This document shows positions 13,472-25,313 of a stretch of 64,000 nt of DNA, in pieces; the stretch's first letter is position 1, and the number at the start of each line of letters is the position of its first letter. The translations under genes were made by a program, and so were the position numbers. This DNA comes from Cunninghamella blakesleeana. Taxonomy: Eukaryota; Mucoromycota; Mucoromycetes; Mucorales; Cunninghamellaceae. The notes beneath the pieces are model-generated. The model saw only the letters and a list, made by a program, of their open reading frames with translations, was not told the DNA's origin and searched no databases. The stretch covers positions 2,377,501-2,441,500 of the forward strand of contig JAFCIZ010000002.1 of NCBI GenBank assembly GCA_017871115.1, read 5' to 3'.

Positions 13472-15099
13472 CCAAAAAAGAAAAAAATAAGAAAAAAAAA
13501 GGAAGTCTAAATTTATCTATTTGATAAGATAATGATAATTTGGAAGTGATATATCTTTTTTTTTTTTTTTTTTGAAGATGGCGATAATGTTGATAATCTA
13601 TAATTGATAATTTTAATAATAATAATGTACATAGGTTAAACTTTTTTTATAATTTATTTTAAACTTTAACTTTTTTATAACATCTATACTCTATTTAATA
13701 ATACCCCTTTATTTTTATTATTTTATTACTATTTATTATTTTACAATTTCATTATTTTATTATTATTACTATTGTTATTATTATATATTAATAAATATTA
13801 ATATAGATTTATTATTTCATACAAACATGTGAGAACCGGGAATATTAAAAAAAAGATATCCCTTTTTAAGCATAAACTCTTAATAATAAAATCATTTTAA
13901 GATCCTAAGCTAGAGAACAACGTTTATAAGTTTATAATAAACGAACATATATATTTGCTTTTTAAAATGGCACCTTTTACACTTATCTGTCCGTTTTTTA
14001 TTTTTTATAATCCTTTCTTTTGATTAAGTATTATATAATGCTTAATAGATATTCTTTTTTTACAAATAAAAAAAACCATTAAACATATGAAACTCAGAGC
14101 GCCCTCAAACTTTAATTTGTAATTGACTATATTTGAAAAAATATATTTTTTTATATGTACACTTGATATCTCCGCATTTTATACAATAGACATATGATTC
14201 TTTATTTAATTTTAAATATGAATTCATAATAATACTATATAGTATAAAATAAAATAAAATGTCTACATACGTAATAGGTTTTTTTTTTTTAGAAAAAATA
14301 TCAATGTGATTTGATCTTTTCTTTGTTCCTGATAAAATGATTATAAAAAAAGTTTAGTTAAAAGGTCATTAAATTGATGATCTCATTACTATTATCTAAA
14401 GATTTACTTAAAATATAAGTAAGAAGAGTGTGATAATAAGTTATTATCGGTATCTCCACCAATCATATTTATTGACCATCCCGATCAAAAAGAGTTTACA
14501 GGTTAAGGTGAGTTAAGATACGATATTATCAATATAGTTATTTTTTTGGGGGTATTCTATTTTACAAGTTATATTTTTATATAATTTATCCTCTCAGTTT
14601 TTTTTTAAAAAAAATAATATAAAATACAAATAAAATAAAACAGAATTAAGAATTGCTATAATAAAGGTGCTTTACTTGTAATCCTTCCAATTCCTAATTA
14701 TTTTATTTTATTGTTATTATTATATTAGATATGATCATTTAAAAAAAAAAAAAAAAATAGAGCGGAGAATAGATATATTTGTTGAAAATTTAAATACACT
14801 TTTCCGATCTCCTCCACTCACAAGTAAAGAAGAAAAGATGACGCTAAATAGAGTAAGTAACACATATGATAAGGGATTTAGTGGAAAAGTGATTTGAGTT
14901 TTATTTTATATATTTTTTATATATGGTACTGATAAGCAAATTAAACGAATCAAAAGCATTACATAAAAAAAAAAAAATATGGAGTATAAATATAAAAAAG
15001 CAGAAAAAGGATCATTTTTATTTTATTTTTTTCATTTCTTTTTCCACTTGTATTATAATTTTTTTAATTCAAATCCCTCTATTTATATATATATAAACA
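13472..15099. other. Long intergenic region upstream of glutamine synthetase
   Basis: About 1.6 kb, very A/T-rich, with homopolymer runs. No ORF resembling a protein and no tRNA-like fold was recognised. The part after 14300 holds GATA motifs described separately; the last 100 bp are T-rich and end in a TATATATATAAACA leader just before the ATG. Confidence 0.6.
14330..14936 (+). promoter_or_regulatory. Cluster of GATA-type motifs upstream of glutamine synthetase
   Basis: TGATAA occurs at 14330-14335, and an inverted pair GATAATAA-G-TTATTATC spans 14432-14448. TGATAAG occurs at 14867-14873 and again at 14930-14936. HGATAR is the recognised site of fungal nitrogen GATA factors (AreA/Nit2/Gln3 family). 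The proximal two lie within 240 bp of the glutamine synthetase start, fitting nitrogen control. In AT-rich DNA such short motifs also arise by chance, so function is inferred only. Confidence 0.4.
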
Positions 15100-16173
15100 A
15101 TGTCTGTTCTTTCTAATAACTCTATTTTAGACAAATACCTCTCTCTTGAACAACACGGTAAAGTTCAAGTTGAATATGTATGGATTGATGGTATGAATAA
15201 CGTTCGTTCCAAAACACGTACTGTTAACTTCGTTCCCAAGTCTGCTAGTGAATTACCTGAATGGAACTATGATGGTTCCTCTACTGGTCAAGCTGAAGGT
15301 CATGATTCTGATGTTTTAATCCAACCTGTTGCTCTTTACAATGACCCTTTCCGAAAAGGAGATAATAAAATAGTTCTCTGTGCTACTTATAACCCTGATG
15401 GTACCCCACATAAAACCAACTACCGTCATGCTTGTAAACAAATCATGGATGCTCATGCTGATGCTGAACCTTGGTTTGGTATTGAACAAGAATATATGTT
15501 CTTTGATCCTGAAACCAACAAACCTTATGGCTGGCCCAAACATGGTTTCCCTGAACCCCAAGGTAAATATTATTGTGGTGTAGGTGCTGGTAAGATCTTT
15601 GGTCGTGATATCGTCGAAGCCCATTATCGTGCTTGTTTATATGCAGGTGTCAACATTTCTGGTGTTAATGCTGAAGTAGCTCCTGGTCAATTTGAATACC
15701 AAGTGGGTCCATGTGAAGGTATTGCTATGGGAGATGAATTATGGATTTCTCGTTATATTTTAGATCGTGTAGCTGAAGACTTTGGCATCATTGTATCTAT
15801 TCACCCTAAGCCTATTAAAGGTGATTGGAATGGTGCTGGTTGTCATACAAATTTCTCTACTAAAGCCATGCGTGAAGAAGGTGGTTTAGCTGAAATTGAA
15901 AAGGCTATTAATAAAATGTCTAAACGTCATTTTGAACATATTGAAGTTTATGGTGAAGATAATGATCAACGTTTAACAGGTCGTCATGAAACTGGTCATA
16001 TCAATGATTTTAGTTATGGCGTTGCTAACCGTGGTGCTTCTATTCGTATCCCTCGCCATGTTGGTAAAGAAGGTAAAGGTTACCTCGAAGATCGTCGTCC
16101 TGCTTCCAATATTGATCCTTATCGTGTAACTGGTATTATTCTTGAATCCACTTACTTACCCGACGAAAACTAA
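15100..16173 (+). CDS. GLN1: Glutamine synthetase (cytosolic, type II)
   Basis: The enzyme makes glutamine from glutamate, ammonia and ATP, the main entry of ammonium into metabolism. It is a single uninterrupted exon of 357 residues, the normal length for eukaryotic GSII. Motifs in order: beta-grasp N-terminus with [11 protein letters not shown]; the ATP/metal segment GIEQEY near 127; GPCEGI; the ATP-binding [22 protein letters not shown] near 245-263; and RPASNIDPY near the C-terminus. Codon use is markedly richer in GGT, GCT and AAC/ACC-type codons than the neighbours, and introns are absent; both fit high expression. An upstream GATA cluster suggests nitrogen regulation. No residue of the active site appears missing. 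Confidence 0.97.
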   Translation: MSVLSNNSILDKYLSLEQHGKVQVEYVWIDGMNNVRSKTRTVNFVPKSASELPEWNYDGSSTGQAEGHDSDVLIQPVALYNDPFRKGDNKIVLCATYNPDGTPHKTNYRHACKQIMDAHADAEPWFGIEQEYMFFDPETNKPYGWPKHGFPEPQGKYYCGVGAGKIFGRDIVEAHYRACLYAGVNISGVNAEVAPGQFEYQVGPCEGIAMGDELWISRYILDRVAEDFGIIVSIHPKPIKGDWNGAGCHTNFSTKAMREEGGLAEIEKAINKMSKRHFEHIEVYGEDNDQRLTGRHETGHINDFSYGVANRGASIRIPRHVGKEGKGYLEDRRPASNIDPYRVTGIILESTYLPDEN

Positions 16174-16709
16174 ATTAGAAGAAGGGGATAAAAAAAAAAA
16201 GATAAAAGGAAAAAAAAGAGTTTTTAATATATATTTAATAGTTTAGATATCCTTTATTTTATTTTTATTTTGTATATTATTATTTTTATTATTAATGTTT
16301 GAGGAATGGTATTTTTTTTTCTTTTATATATATAATTTTATTTACCTTATTTTTATATATTTATCATATTTTTTATTGTACAGTTTTAGAAATAAATCCA
16401 CTCAATTATTATTATACTAAATTAAATAACATATATACGTAGTAATATTAAAAAAAAAAAAAAATAAGCTTAAATAGAAAAAGAAAAAGGGGAAACAAAA
16501 TTTAACACTAATAAAAAAATTCACTGGCTATTTTTTTTAAAATTAATTTAAACTCCCTAATTTTTCTCGCTTCGATTCTCTTTCACTCTTTTTTTCTTTT
16601 TTTTATTTCTGACAACATTATATATATAAGCTATTTTTCCTTTTTTCTTTTTCATTTCTTTTTCTCTTCTTTCATTTATTGTTAATACCAAAACCACATA
16701 TATTATAAT
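16174..16709. other. Intergenic region after glutamine synthetase
   Basis: About 530 bp, A/T homopolymer-rich. The last 150 bp are CT/T-rich and form the probable promoter and leader of the next gene. Nothing else recognised. Confidence 0.6.
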
Positions 16710-18653
16710 ATGACACGCTTATCTCGTTTCATTTATTATATCTTGATTATATTTTTTTTTATATTTATACTTTCTATACTGCCAAGCTTTCAAAATGAAA
16801 AAGTTGCAAAGCCTCACTCACTTAAGCCTCATCAAGGTACTAAATATTTATCTTGGTTTCCTCATGGGTAAGATATAAGATATTTAAAAGTAATAATAAT
16901 AATAATAATAAAAAAGAAGAAGAAAGGAAAAATATATAAATATGTATGTGTATGTGTGTGTATTTAATATTCACTTACCACTTTTATATATACACACAAC
17001 TTTAGTGAATTTACTGATCAGCATGAAGCGTTCAGAAATGCATTAAGACTTGGTATGGAAATGGATAGAACAGTTATAGTACCAAAATTAAGGTTAGGAA
17101 AATCACTACCATGGAAACCTTTTAATGAATTATCACAACAATATACCGAACACAATGATAAAGAACTCATAAGGGAAAAATACTGTAAAGTAGCGGCAAA
17201 TGAAATATCACCTATTACAACAGCAGCAACTACAAACACTGATGATTCAATTTGTACAACCTTAAATGAATGGACAGAAATAGCATGGTCAAGCTTATTT
17301 GATTTAAAAGCCATATCTAAAGAATACAGCATCAATATTATTGAAAGATTAGAAGGCCATGGATGGGGAATGGACGAATCAGCAATTGAAATTAAAAATA
17401 AAATATCAGATGTGGTTATTGTCGATGCACAAACATTCCCTGAAAATATAACCCTTTATGATGAATCCCATGTACAACAGCAACGATTGAAAGCCCAAAT
17501 TGAAAAATTAAACCAAAAAAAGAAATGGGGTGATTTATTATTTAATAAAAATCAACAATTATTTGGAAAATCAACACCATCATCATCACCTCATTTACCA
17601 TTAAATAATGTCGTCAGACCTTTACAATGGGAAGCTGTTAAAAATAGACAATATCTTCAATTTGGTGCATTATCTTCTACCCCTCGGTATCAAACCCATC
17701 AAACAAAAAAACAAATGGCTTTTCGTAAATCATTGAATAAATATCTTTTAGTATCACCAAATCAATTATCAGATTTAACAAAACAAGCAAACAAAGTCAT
17801 TACAACTTTAGGTGGCATCAATACATTCAGCAGTTTAAGATTAAATTTTGCAAAATTAATATCATTGGATGCACGTATCAATAAAAAATTATTATCGTCA
17901 TCAACTAGCAATAATAATAATGATATAATGGCAACTACTATGGATGATTTAGATCCACAAACACAAAAAGAAGTAATGGATGCTGTGGTTTTAGAAGTGT
18001 TTGGTGATATTCCCATCAATCAAGCGGTATCGGCAGCCATGCCAGTCAACCCATCCTCTCCCCTTGCAGATATTTTATTAAAACATAAGGAAGCCTCGTC
18101 TACCTCTTTATCCACCTCTCCAATAGAACGTCAAAAATTATTAAATGCATGCCTTAATTATAGAGCAGACGTGGAACAAAAATACCCCATTTATTATTTA
18201 TTTAATGATTATATTGATTCACCTATTACTCGTCCTGATATTTATGGTCCTTTATTATCTTTTTTTCCTTGTCTTTTCACTAAAGAAGATATGAAACAAT
18301 GGGGTATATTAGACATGGTAACTTGGATTAAAGATAATCCTGAATTAAATGACCATGGTGTGGATTATGAAAAACTTTTAAATCCTATTTTAGATATTCT
18401 TATTGCTGGCCAAGGTAAATAAATATATATACAAATTAGATATATGAAGCATAAAATATGAACACATGAAAATAGATAACAATGTATCACTGACTTATAA
18501 ATGCTTATGGGATCATCGCTTTAAATCTTGATTTATTAACATTATTGCGTTTTTTTTTTAGGTTATTCCTTTTTTGAAGTACCTCAAACACCTCTTAGTA
18601 GATTCATGGGTTGGCAAAGAAAAGGTTCACTTTCTGATAATGATTCTTTATAA
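16710..18653 (+). CDS. Type II membrane protein, possible O-fucosyltransferase-like glycosyltransferase
   Basis: Three exons: 16710-16867, 17006-18414 and 18562-18653, about 552 residues. An N-terminal signal anchor (RFIYYILIIFFFIFILSIL, about residues 6-24) is followed by KYLSWFPHGEFTDQHEAFRNALRLG and RTVIVPKLRLGKSLPW. That arrangement recalls the start of fungal GDP-fucose O-fucosyltransferase-like proteins, where a short KYL..LPHSG..NQ block precedes a hydrophobic VPP strand. A later LGGINTFSSLRLNF segment would align with the donor-binding GG...HLR region, but the His is not evident here. The C-terminus has ILIAGQGYSFFEVPQTPLSRFMGW, similar in place to the conserved end of that family. 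A Golgi lumenal glycosyltransferase is the best guess. The membrane anchor is clear; the family assignment is tentative. Confidence 0.55.
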
Positions 18654-19048
18654 TGTATACTATTTAAACATTCATATATATAACCTAATATAATATGATA
18701 TAATATAGTATGATATAATATGATATGATATAATATGATATGTATTAAATATATATTTATCATTTTTTATAATATACTTTAGTATAAATTTTATTATTAT
18801 AACTTGTAAATAAATTTTTAGTGTGGTTTTTTTTCTGAATTTAAAATTTGATTTTAGACTAAATTTTTTTTTTCTTTCAACTATCTTTCTATTTTCTTTT
18901 TGTTTAACATTTTTTGTTTCTTTATGTAAGGAAAAAAAAAATACCCTTGTTCAAATATGATATATAAAATATGAAATAAGTTATAGTCTATTTATTTTAT
19001 TTATCTTTTCTCTTTTTTATTTTAATTAATAAACACAACAAATACAAT
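18654..19048. other. Intergenic region with short A/T tandem repeat
   Basis: About 395 bp. Around 18688-18742 there is an imperfect tandem array of a 10-15 bp ATGATATAAT unit just downstream of the preceding stop. The remainder is T-rich promoter-like sequence. Confidence 0.65.
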
Positions 19049-21232
19049 ATGACTAGTCGATTATTTAATTCAGCACTCAAGACAAGTATTAGAAATAATA
19101 CGATACGTCAACAAGCAATTCTTCGCTCTTATAGTACTCAAAAACCTAGATCAAATAATTTAGCACCTATTATTGTTGGTGGAATAGCTATTGGAAGCGC
19201 CATTGTATATATCAAAAATCATAAAAGTATGTATTAATAATTATAGCATATATAATAAAACACTTGTAATATATATTTATTTTATGCATTTTGATTTAAT
19301 TTTTATTATTTAGACGTTCCTCCTCCTACTACCACTGAAAAAGTGAAAGAAACTGCGCAAGATATAAAAGACGAAGTAAGACCACGCCATGTTGAAGAAC
19401 AACATCAAGGTAAAGGAGCAGCTAATATTGGTGGCCAAGGCGGTGCAGCAAATATACAAACCAAAGATGGACCTGTCGATGTAAAAGATCAACTTTCTAA
19501 AGAACCTCTAAGCGAGTCCATCAGTAATTTACCAAATGAATTAAAAAAGGATGCCCAAGAAAAATGGGATCAATTAAAGAAAAATGTTAATAATCAAAGC
19601 CAACAAGCCAAAGACACCATCCATCAAACTGCTCAAGATATTAAAGATCAATCTCAAGAGGAATTGGACTACCTTTCAAAAAAAAAAGATGAACAAGTTA
19701 AATACGCTCAAGATACTTGGAATCAAGCCAAAGAAACTGTGGAATCAACTGTAGATGGTGTTAAAGAAAAGGCTCAAGATACCTATTATCAAGCAAAAGA
19801 AAAAGCCGAACAAAGTAAATAAAGATTTTTAAACTCTATTTTTTTTTAAAAAAAAAAAAAAAAAAAAAATGAACATGGAATTAATTTTTATTTTTTATTT
19901 TTTACTTTTCTTTAATAAGCATGGGATAATGCTACAGATCAAGCCAATGAAACTTTACATAACGCTAAACGTAATGTAGATCAACTTTCAAGCAATGCTC
20001 AAGAAAAAGTAGATGAAGTTAAAAAAGATGTTTACGGAAAAGTACAAGAAGATGTCTTGGATCCTGCTAAAGAACAGTGGGATTATGCTCACCAACATGC
20101 AGTTAATGCTTCCAAGAAAGCCCAAGAAGGAGCTGAATCTGCTAAACAACAAGCCAAAGGTGCTAAAGATTATTTACAGCAACAAGCTACTGATGGTGCT
20201 GATGCTACCAGAAAAGAGTGGAACAATACCAAGAAAGAAGCTGCTAATCAAGCTGAAGGTGCTAAGGATTACTTACAACGACGAGCTTCAGATGCTTCTG
20301 AAAAAGTCGAAGAAGGTGTTGATACTGCTAAAAAGGATTGGGAAGGCACTAAAAAGGATGCTGCTCATCAAGCTGAAGGTGTGAAAGATTATTTACAACA
20401 TCAAGCAGCAACTGTTACCGAAAAAGTACACGATGGTATTGAATATGCTAAACGCCAATGGACTGGAACAAAGAAAGAAGCTGCCGATCAAGCTGAAGAA
20501 GCTAAAGATTATGTACAACGACAGGCAACCAATGCCTCTGAAAAGGCTCAAGATGGTGCTGGAATGGCTAAACAAGAAGTTGAAGGTACAAAAGATTATT
20601 TACATCAACAAGCTACAAATGCTTCCGAAAAGGTTCAAGAAGGCGTGGATACTGCCAGTAAAGAATGGGAAAATAAAAAAGAACAAGCTGAAGGTACCAA
20701 GGACTATTTACATCAATTAGCTACTAATGCCAATGAAACCATTCGTGAGAATGTCATTGATCCTGTCAAAGAACAATGGAACCAAGCTACAAATCAAGTT
20801 GCTGGCACAAAGGACTATTACTACCAACGCGCTTCCGATGCTACAGAAACCGTTAAAGAAAAATGGAGTGGTTTATCATCGAATGCCTCTGATAAATATG
20901 AAGAAACTAAAGAAACTGTAAGATCATCAGCTATTCATACAAGACCTAAAGGTGACATTAATGAAGATGCATCTAATAAAGTGGAAGATGATACGAAAAA
21001 ATATCAAAAAGAAAAAGAATATCCATATCAAAAAGAATATCCAAAAAATCTTTATAAAGAACCCTCATCCTCTTCCTCATCGTCCTCTGAATCTTCTGAT
21101 AATGAATCCTCCTCATCCTCCCCTAAATGGAAAAACATATTTAGTGAACAGCCAGCTGAAAATATGTTAGATCATCAACCAATTTACACTCATCATCACA
21201 TTGATCATTCAAAACGCACTTGGGTTGGTTAA
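19049..21232 (+). CDS. LEA-like/apolipoprotein-like amphipathic repeat protein, probably mitochondrial
   Basis: Three exons: 19049-19226, 19314-19814 and 19920-21232, about 663 residues. The N-terminus (MTSRLFNSALKTSIRNNTIR...ILRSYST) is Arg/Ser-rich without acids, like a mitochondrial presequence. It is followed by one hydrophobic helix (LAPIIVGGIAIGSAIVYI), so membrane insertion is possible. The rest is long, charged and helix-favouring with Ala, Lys, Glu, Gln and Asp. It contains about five tandem modules of roughly 40 residues with the core AEGAKDYLQRRASDASEK...AKKDWEGTKK. This periodic amphipathic pattern is typical of group 3 late-embryogenesis-abundant proteins, which protect membranes and proteins during drying or cold. 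The C-terminus is a Ser run and a His/Asp-rich tail. The protective role is inference. Confidence 0.75.
20150..20900 (+). repeat. Tandem coding repeat, about 120-bp (40-residue) unit, in the LEA-like gene
   Basis: Successive units each contain A(E/K)G-KDYLxQxA-x-ASEK and a following AK(K/R)xWxGTKKEAA(D/N/H)Q. Full-length units start near 20158, 20263, 20383 and 20500. After that the WxGTKK half is lost in some copies and KDYLHQxATNASE recurs at a shorter spacing, as if by unequal recombination. Confidence 0.75.
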
Positions 21233-23523
21233 ATTGGGATAAAAATAATATATTTAGTTAATATTTCCTTTTTCTTCTGATATATATATATATATATATA
21301 TATAAATATTTGTTTATAATTTCAGTTTATAGTTTTATTTATTTTTTATTTTTTATATGAATTCTTAAAATAATAAAACATAATTTTTTTGTATTAAATA
21401 AAAATGAGCAGAGTTTTAATTTTTTTTACAAAAGTCAATTTTTTTTTTTTTTTCCTGTTCTTTATTACTTTTAAAAAATTATTTTTATACTAAAATCTGC
21501 TTCGTAATGAATATTACTATTACTATTCTTATATTATATATATATATATAGACATATGTATATATTGTAATAGTACGTTGTATATTTTTATATATTTGAA
21601 CTATAAAATAGATTTTAGTTTTTTAGTTATTTTACTATCTCTAGTGTCGCTTCTTTAATTTTTGGCTAGCAGAAGTTTTACCTTTTTATGCTAAATATTA
21701 TTTTAGCAATATTATATAAATATATTTTTTGTTATATAAACTAGCCTATAAATGTATATATTGTTTGAAATGATAAAATAGATTTATCCAAAATTCCTAG
21801 CTGATTTTTTATGATTACTCACTCTTAGATGTCTTTACAAAAAGGCTGGGTTCTTTGTTCCTTATTGCGCTCTTTTATAATTATTGATTAGTTATTTATT
21901 CCTGATAATAGTATGCTTATTTAAGATAGTAGTCATTTTTTACTCTAGATGTTGGCTTTTTTTTTTTTATTCAAGATTTACTCTGCCCATTTATGGCGGA
22001 GACCACTATAAGAATTAATATATATTCTCTCAGAATCATAAAACATACTGGTAATATTAATGTGGCTATCTTTGGTATTGATATAATAGGTAACATAAAG
22101 CATAAAAAGGTTTGCCTTTTCATTATTATATCGTGATTAATTCTATACAAGTATATATTTTAAAAAACAAAAACAAAAACAAAAATATAGATAAAAAAAA
22201 ATTACATTAAATTCTAAATTGTTGCTGGTTGTTTTTTTTTACTCCAATAGGGTACTTTGTTAGACTAAATTATCAAAATTAGATTAGTAACAAAAAGAAA
22301 CGAAAGAATAACTCGGTTAAAATAAAATACCTCTCTTTATTAAAGCAACCACTTTAATACCAGCTCTCTATCCATCAAAAAAAAAAAAAAAAAATATCAT
22401 ATATCTTATTAAGAATAAATAATGAGAAATATATATCTTCATATATACTTATATATGTATATATATGTGCTAAATAATTTTACAATGTAAATTGACAGGT
22501 TTACTAAAATATAAACTCTGATAGCAAGAGGTATAATAACATTAAATCATAAGACATTGATGGATTTAAAAACAGAAAGGAAATAAAAATAAAGGAAAAA
22601 GATTAAAAATAGAAAAAAAAAAAAATGAGCCCAAACGTTTACTTGGATTAAAAAAAAAATAAGCCCAAGTATCAATCTTTTAAAGTTTAGGTTATTATTT
22701 TATTTAAAAAAAAAATGTATACATTTTTCTTAATTATTAAATGAAACGAAATCAAACTATTTAAGTGTACATATGTATAACTCTAAAATAAAATAATAAT
22801 AAGAAACACTCTAGAATATCATTTTTTACAGAAGTGATGGAAAAAATAAAGAAAAAAAAAGGTTTTGTAAGCAATTATCATGTTTTTTGTACAACTTTCT
22901 ATTTCTGTTTATTTTTTTCATTTTTATTATTATTATTATGGTTCAATCTTTTATTTTAAACAAATTTGGAGTTTTGTGCATATAAATAAAAACAAATAAA
23001 TACATCATAATAACAAATAAGGAGGGGTTCAAACCCTAAAAAAAAAAATAAAAAAAAAAGTTTACATTTTATTTTATCAAATGAATGACAAAATAACACG
23101 TATTTTACTATATAAATATATATATAAAAAGAGAAAAGAGAAAAGAGAAAAAAATAAAATAGAAATAAATAAGGATAAAAATAAGTGAATAAGAGAGAAT
23201 AAAGAGGAAGAGGAAAAAAAGAAAGAAAGAAAGAATAATAACAAATATAATAAAAATAAAAAATAATAAAAATATAAAGAAAATATACACAAGCAATTAT
23301 TTATATATAAAAAAAGGTATGTAAATTGTATCAAAGAAAATAGATAATTTCTACCACATATTATCTCTTTTTTTTTTTTTTTTTGTGTGTGTTGTTGTTG
23401 TTGTTTTCTCTTTGAAAATAAAAATGATCGGATTTATATATATATATATATATATATTACTGCTTTTTTTGTTTATCACTATGCAAAAAGAAAAAGGAAA
23501 AAGAAAAAGCAAGTTTAATTTTT
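21233..23523. other. 2.3-kb gene-free region between convergent genes
   Basis: Lies between the LEA-like gene (+) and ceramide synthase (-). It holds a (TA)n tract near 21281-21304, one copy of a degenerate dispersed repeat (about 21611-21995, described separately), an (AAAAAC)n run near 22166-22190, and a short hairpin at 23023-23037. The 23108-23296 region is purine-rich, so its antisense ORFs are compositional. No protein gene or tRNA was found. Confidence 0.65.
21611..21995. repeat. Degenerate dispersed non-coding repeat, copy A
   Basis: Shares an ordered series of blocks with 59111-59475: tttttagtt, a tctag..gtg..ctttaattttt block, a gtctttttatgccaaat-like block, aaactag(c/t)ctata, tatattttgtttg, atgattactcac, aagatagt, gttggct/t, and ccattt. 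Spacing between blocks is nearly the same in both copies and in the same orientation. No ORF of note spans it. It may be a decayed mobile element or a non-coding RNA family. Confidence 0.6.
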
Positions 23524-25200
23524 TTATATGTATGCATGTCGATCAAGTGTAATCAAAGTTGTATCATTATTATTATTACCACTGTTATTAATTTTGTTGT
23601 CAAAATAATAATAATCTTTTATATTAACTTACGTTTGTAATTGTTCATCATCTTCATCATCACTTCGAGTATCTTCAGCATTATTCCCTTTTACAACTGC
23701 AACAATTACTCTGACAATCATAATGAACCAATAAACCATAAGTGAATTAAGAAGTAAAAATAATCCAATATAAATACACTGTACAGGAGGACTGAGGAAC
23801 TTGCCATTTTCAGGATCCCAAGCTCTATCCATATATTTTGCTGGATCGACGGCGGTTGACCATATAATAATTGAAAAGAAGATATGTCTAGTAATTGGCC
23901 AAGTCAACGCAAATAAACCAAAAGTAATATCACAAAGAGTTGTAAAGCCAATATATTTTAACATTTTTGCCAACTAATATAATAATATGCAGTAGAGTCA
24001 GCATTTTGCTATAGAATGATGATATGTATTAGCCTTATTACTTTTATTATATATACTTACTGATAAAAAGACATCTGCTAAATCCATACAGCATAACACA
24101 GCATTACCAATTCTAGTAAAGTTTGTATAATAACTTCCAGTTAATAAAAGGATTGTGATGAAATGGTGAGATACCATAGCGAAATGGTCTTTACGACGTT
24201 TTTCAATATGAATCGTATATAATTGATGGAACCAAAAAGCCATTTGCATTAAATAATAATACTTTGTAATTCGATTTATGTAAATATGAGGGTAATCAAT
24301 CCAATAATGCTTTGTATTAAACCAATGAGGGCCATTATACATGATATACTAATAAATAAATAAATAATAATAAAAACAAAACGTTTTATTTTTTAGTTAA
24401 TCTGTGTACCCTTTATTTTTCCCCTGATAGATACCTTTTTTTTTGTCCCCATTTTTTTTTTTTTTTTTTTTTTTTTGTAATAAATAATAACGGTAATCGT
24501 AATGAAACAATTATTAATATTATTTATACACCTATTCATTATCAAGCATTTCTTTTTATTTTATTTAATAAAAATAAAAGACTTCCCATTCTCTCTCTCT
24601 CTTTCCCTTTCTTTTTTCTTTAAACTACATATAATATCATTATCTTACCATGCCAAGCAACCAAAAGAAAGAATAATAAGTAAACATGAAACCTTGTTCA
24701 GCAAATCGTTGACGTTTAGATAAAGGAGACACACCCAAAACTTTAGCTAAAGGGTGATAAAAATAAGCCATGATAGCAGCTCTTAAAAAGGTAAAAGCAA
24801 TAATCCAAAACGTAACAAAGTAGATATCATTGATACCTTTTCCAAAGGTATCTCTTCCAACCCCATGGGATATAAATATACATTTTTCTGCAAGTGGTAC
24901 TTCAAGAATATACCCTAATAACACAGTACTTGTTATGGTCCCAGTAATTTCTAGATATAGTAAAAAATAAACCAATAGAGAGAGATTTGAAAAATGAAAA
25001 AGTAGATGAAAAAATATATATGAGTAACTGTTGTTTTGTTGTTATTCTATATAGTGTTATTTATGTTTTGTTTATATATTAGTTCTTCCATTCACCCTTT
25101 CTCCTTCTTTTCCTATTTTTTTTTTATAATAATGTCAAACATCTATCTGAGACTCTTTGATCCTCCTCTTCCCCCCTCCTCCTTTTTTATTTTTATCACT

Positions 25201-25232
<32 letters not shown>

Positions 25233-25313
25233 TAATTCGTGTTGTAAGAGATGGTCGCCCAAGGTTTTAGAAGGCACTTCAAATTGCTTTTTTTTATGTA
25301 GTGGTACTGCCAT
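23524..25313 (-). CDS. LAG1: Ceramide synthase (Lag1/Lac1, TLC domain)
   Basis: This ER membrane enzyme N-acylates sphingoid bases with acyl-CoA to form ceramide. Exons on the minus strand: 25313-25232, 24950-24649, 24348-24061, 23973-23633 and probably 23581-23524, about 356 residues. Motifs: GM-YIMYNGPHWFN..YWIDYPH, the conserved catalytic His pair in MVSHHFITILLL (about 189-190), and CMDLADVFLS, all standard Lag1 signatures, plus several membrane helices and an acidic tail (RSDDEDDEQ). The fourth exon can stop at a TAA at 23629-23631, but that stop overlaps a perfect GTAAGT donor. Splicing to 23581 adds a short Asn/Asp tail. Both ends are plausible. Intron 1 begins with about 28 A residues straight after the donor. 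Confidence 0.88.

Noticed and set aside
15316..15624. 102-codon antisense ORF in glutamine synthetase
   Set aside because: It is a shadow of the codon bias of a highly expressed gene; no features of its own.
20013..20720. Alternative-frame ORFs inside the LEA-like gene
   Set aside because: They arise because the 120-bp coding repeat is a multiple of three and stays open in a second frame; the main frame has amphipathic design and a spliced presequence.
23020..23040. GGGGTTCAAACCCTA resembling a tRNA T-arm
   Set aside because: The 75 bases on either side cannot form the other tRNA arms or an acceptor stem; only a short hairpin remains.
24980..25046. Upstream extension of ceramide synthase exon 2 (hydrophobic, open frame)
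   Set aside because: No acceptor in the required phase exists there; the CTAG acceptor at 24951-24954 joins correctly to exon 1. Retention remains possible but unsupported.
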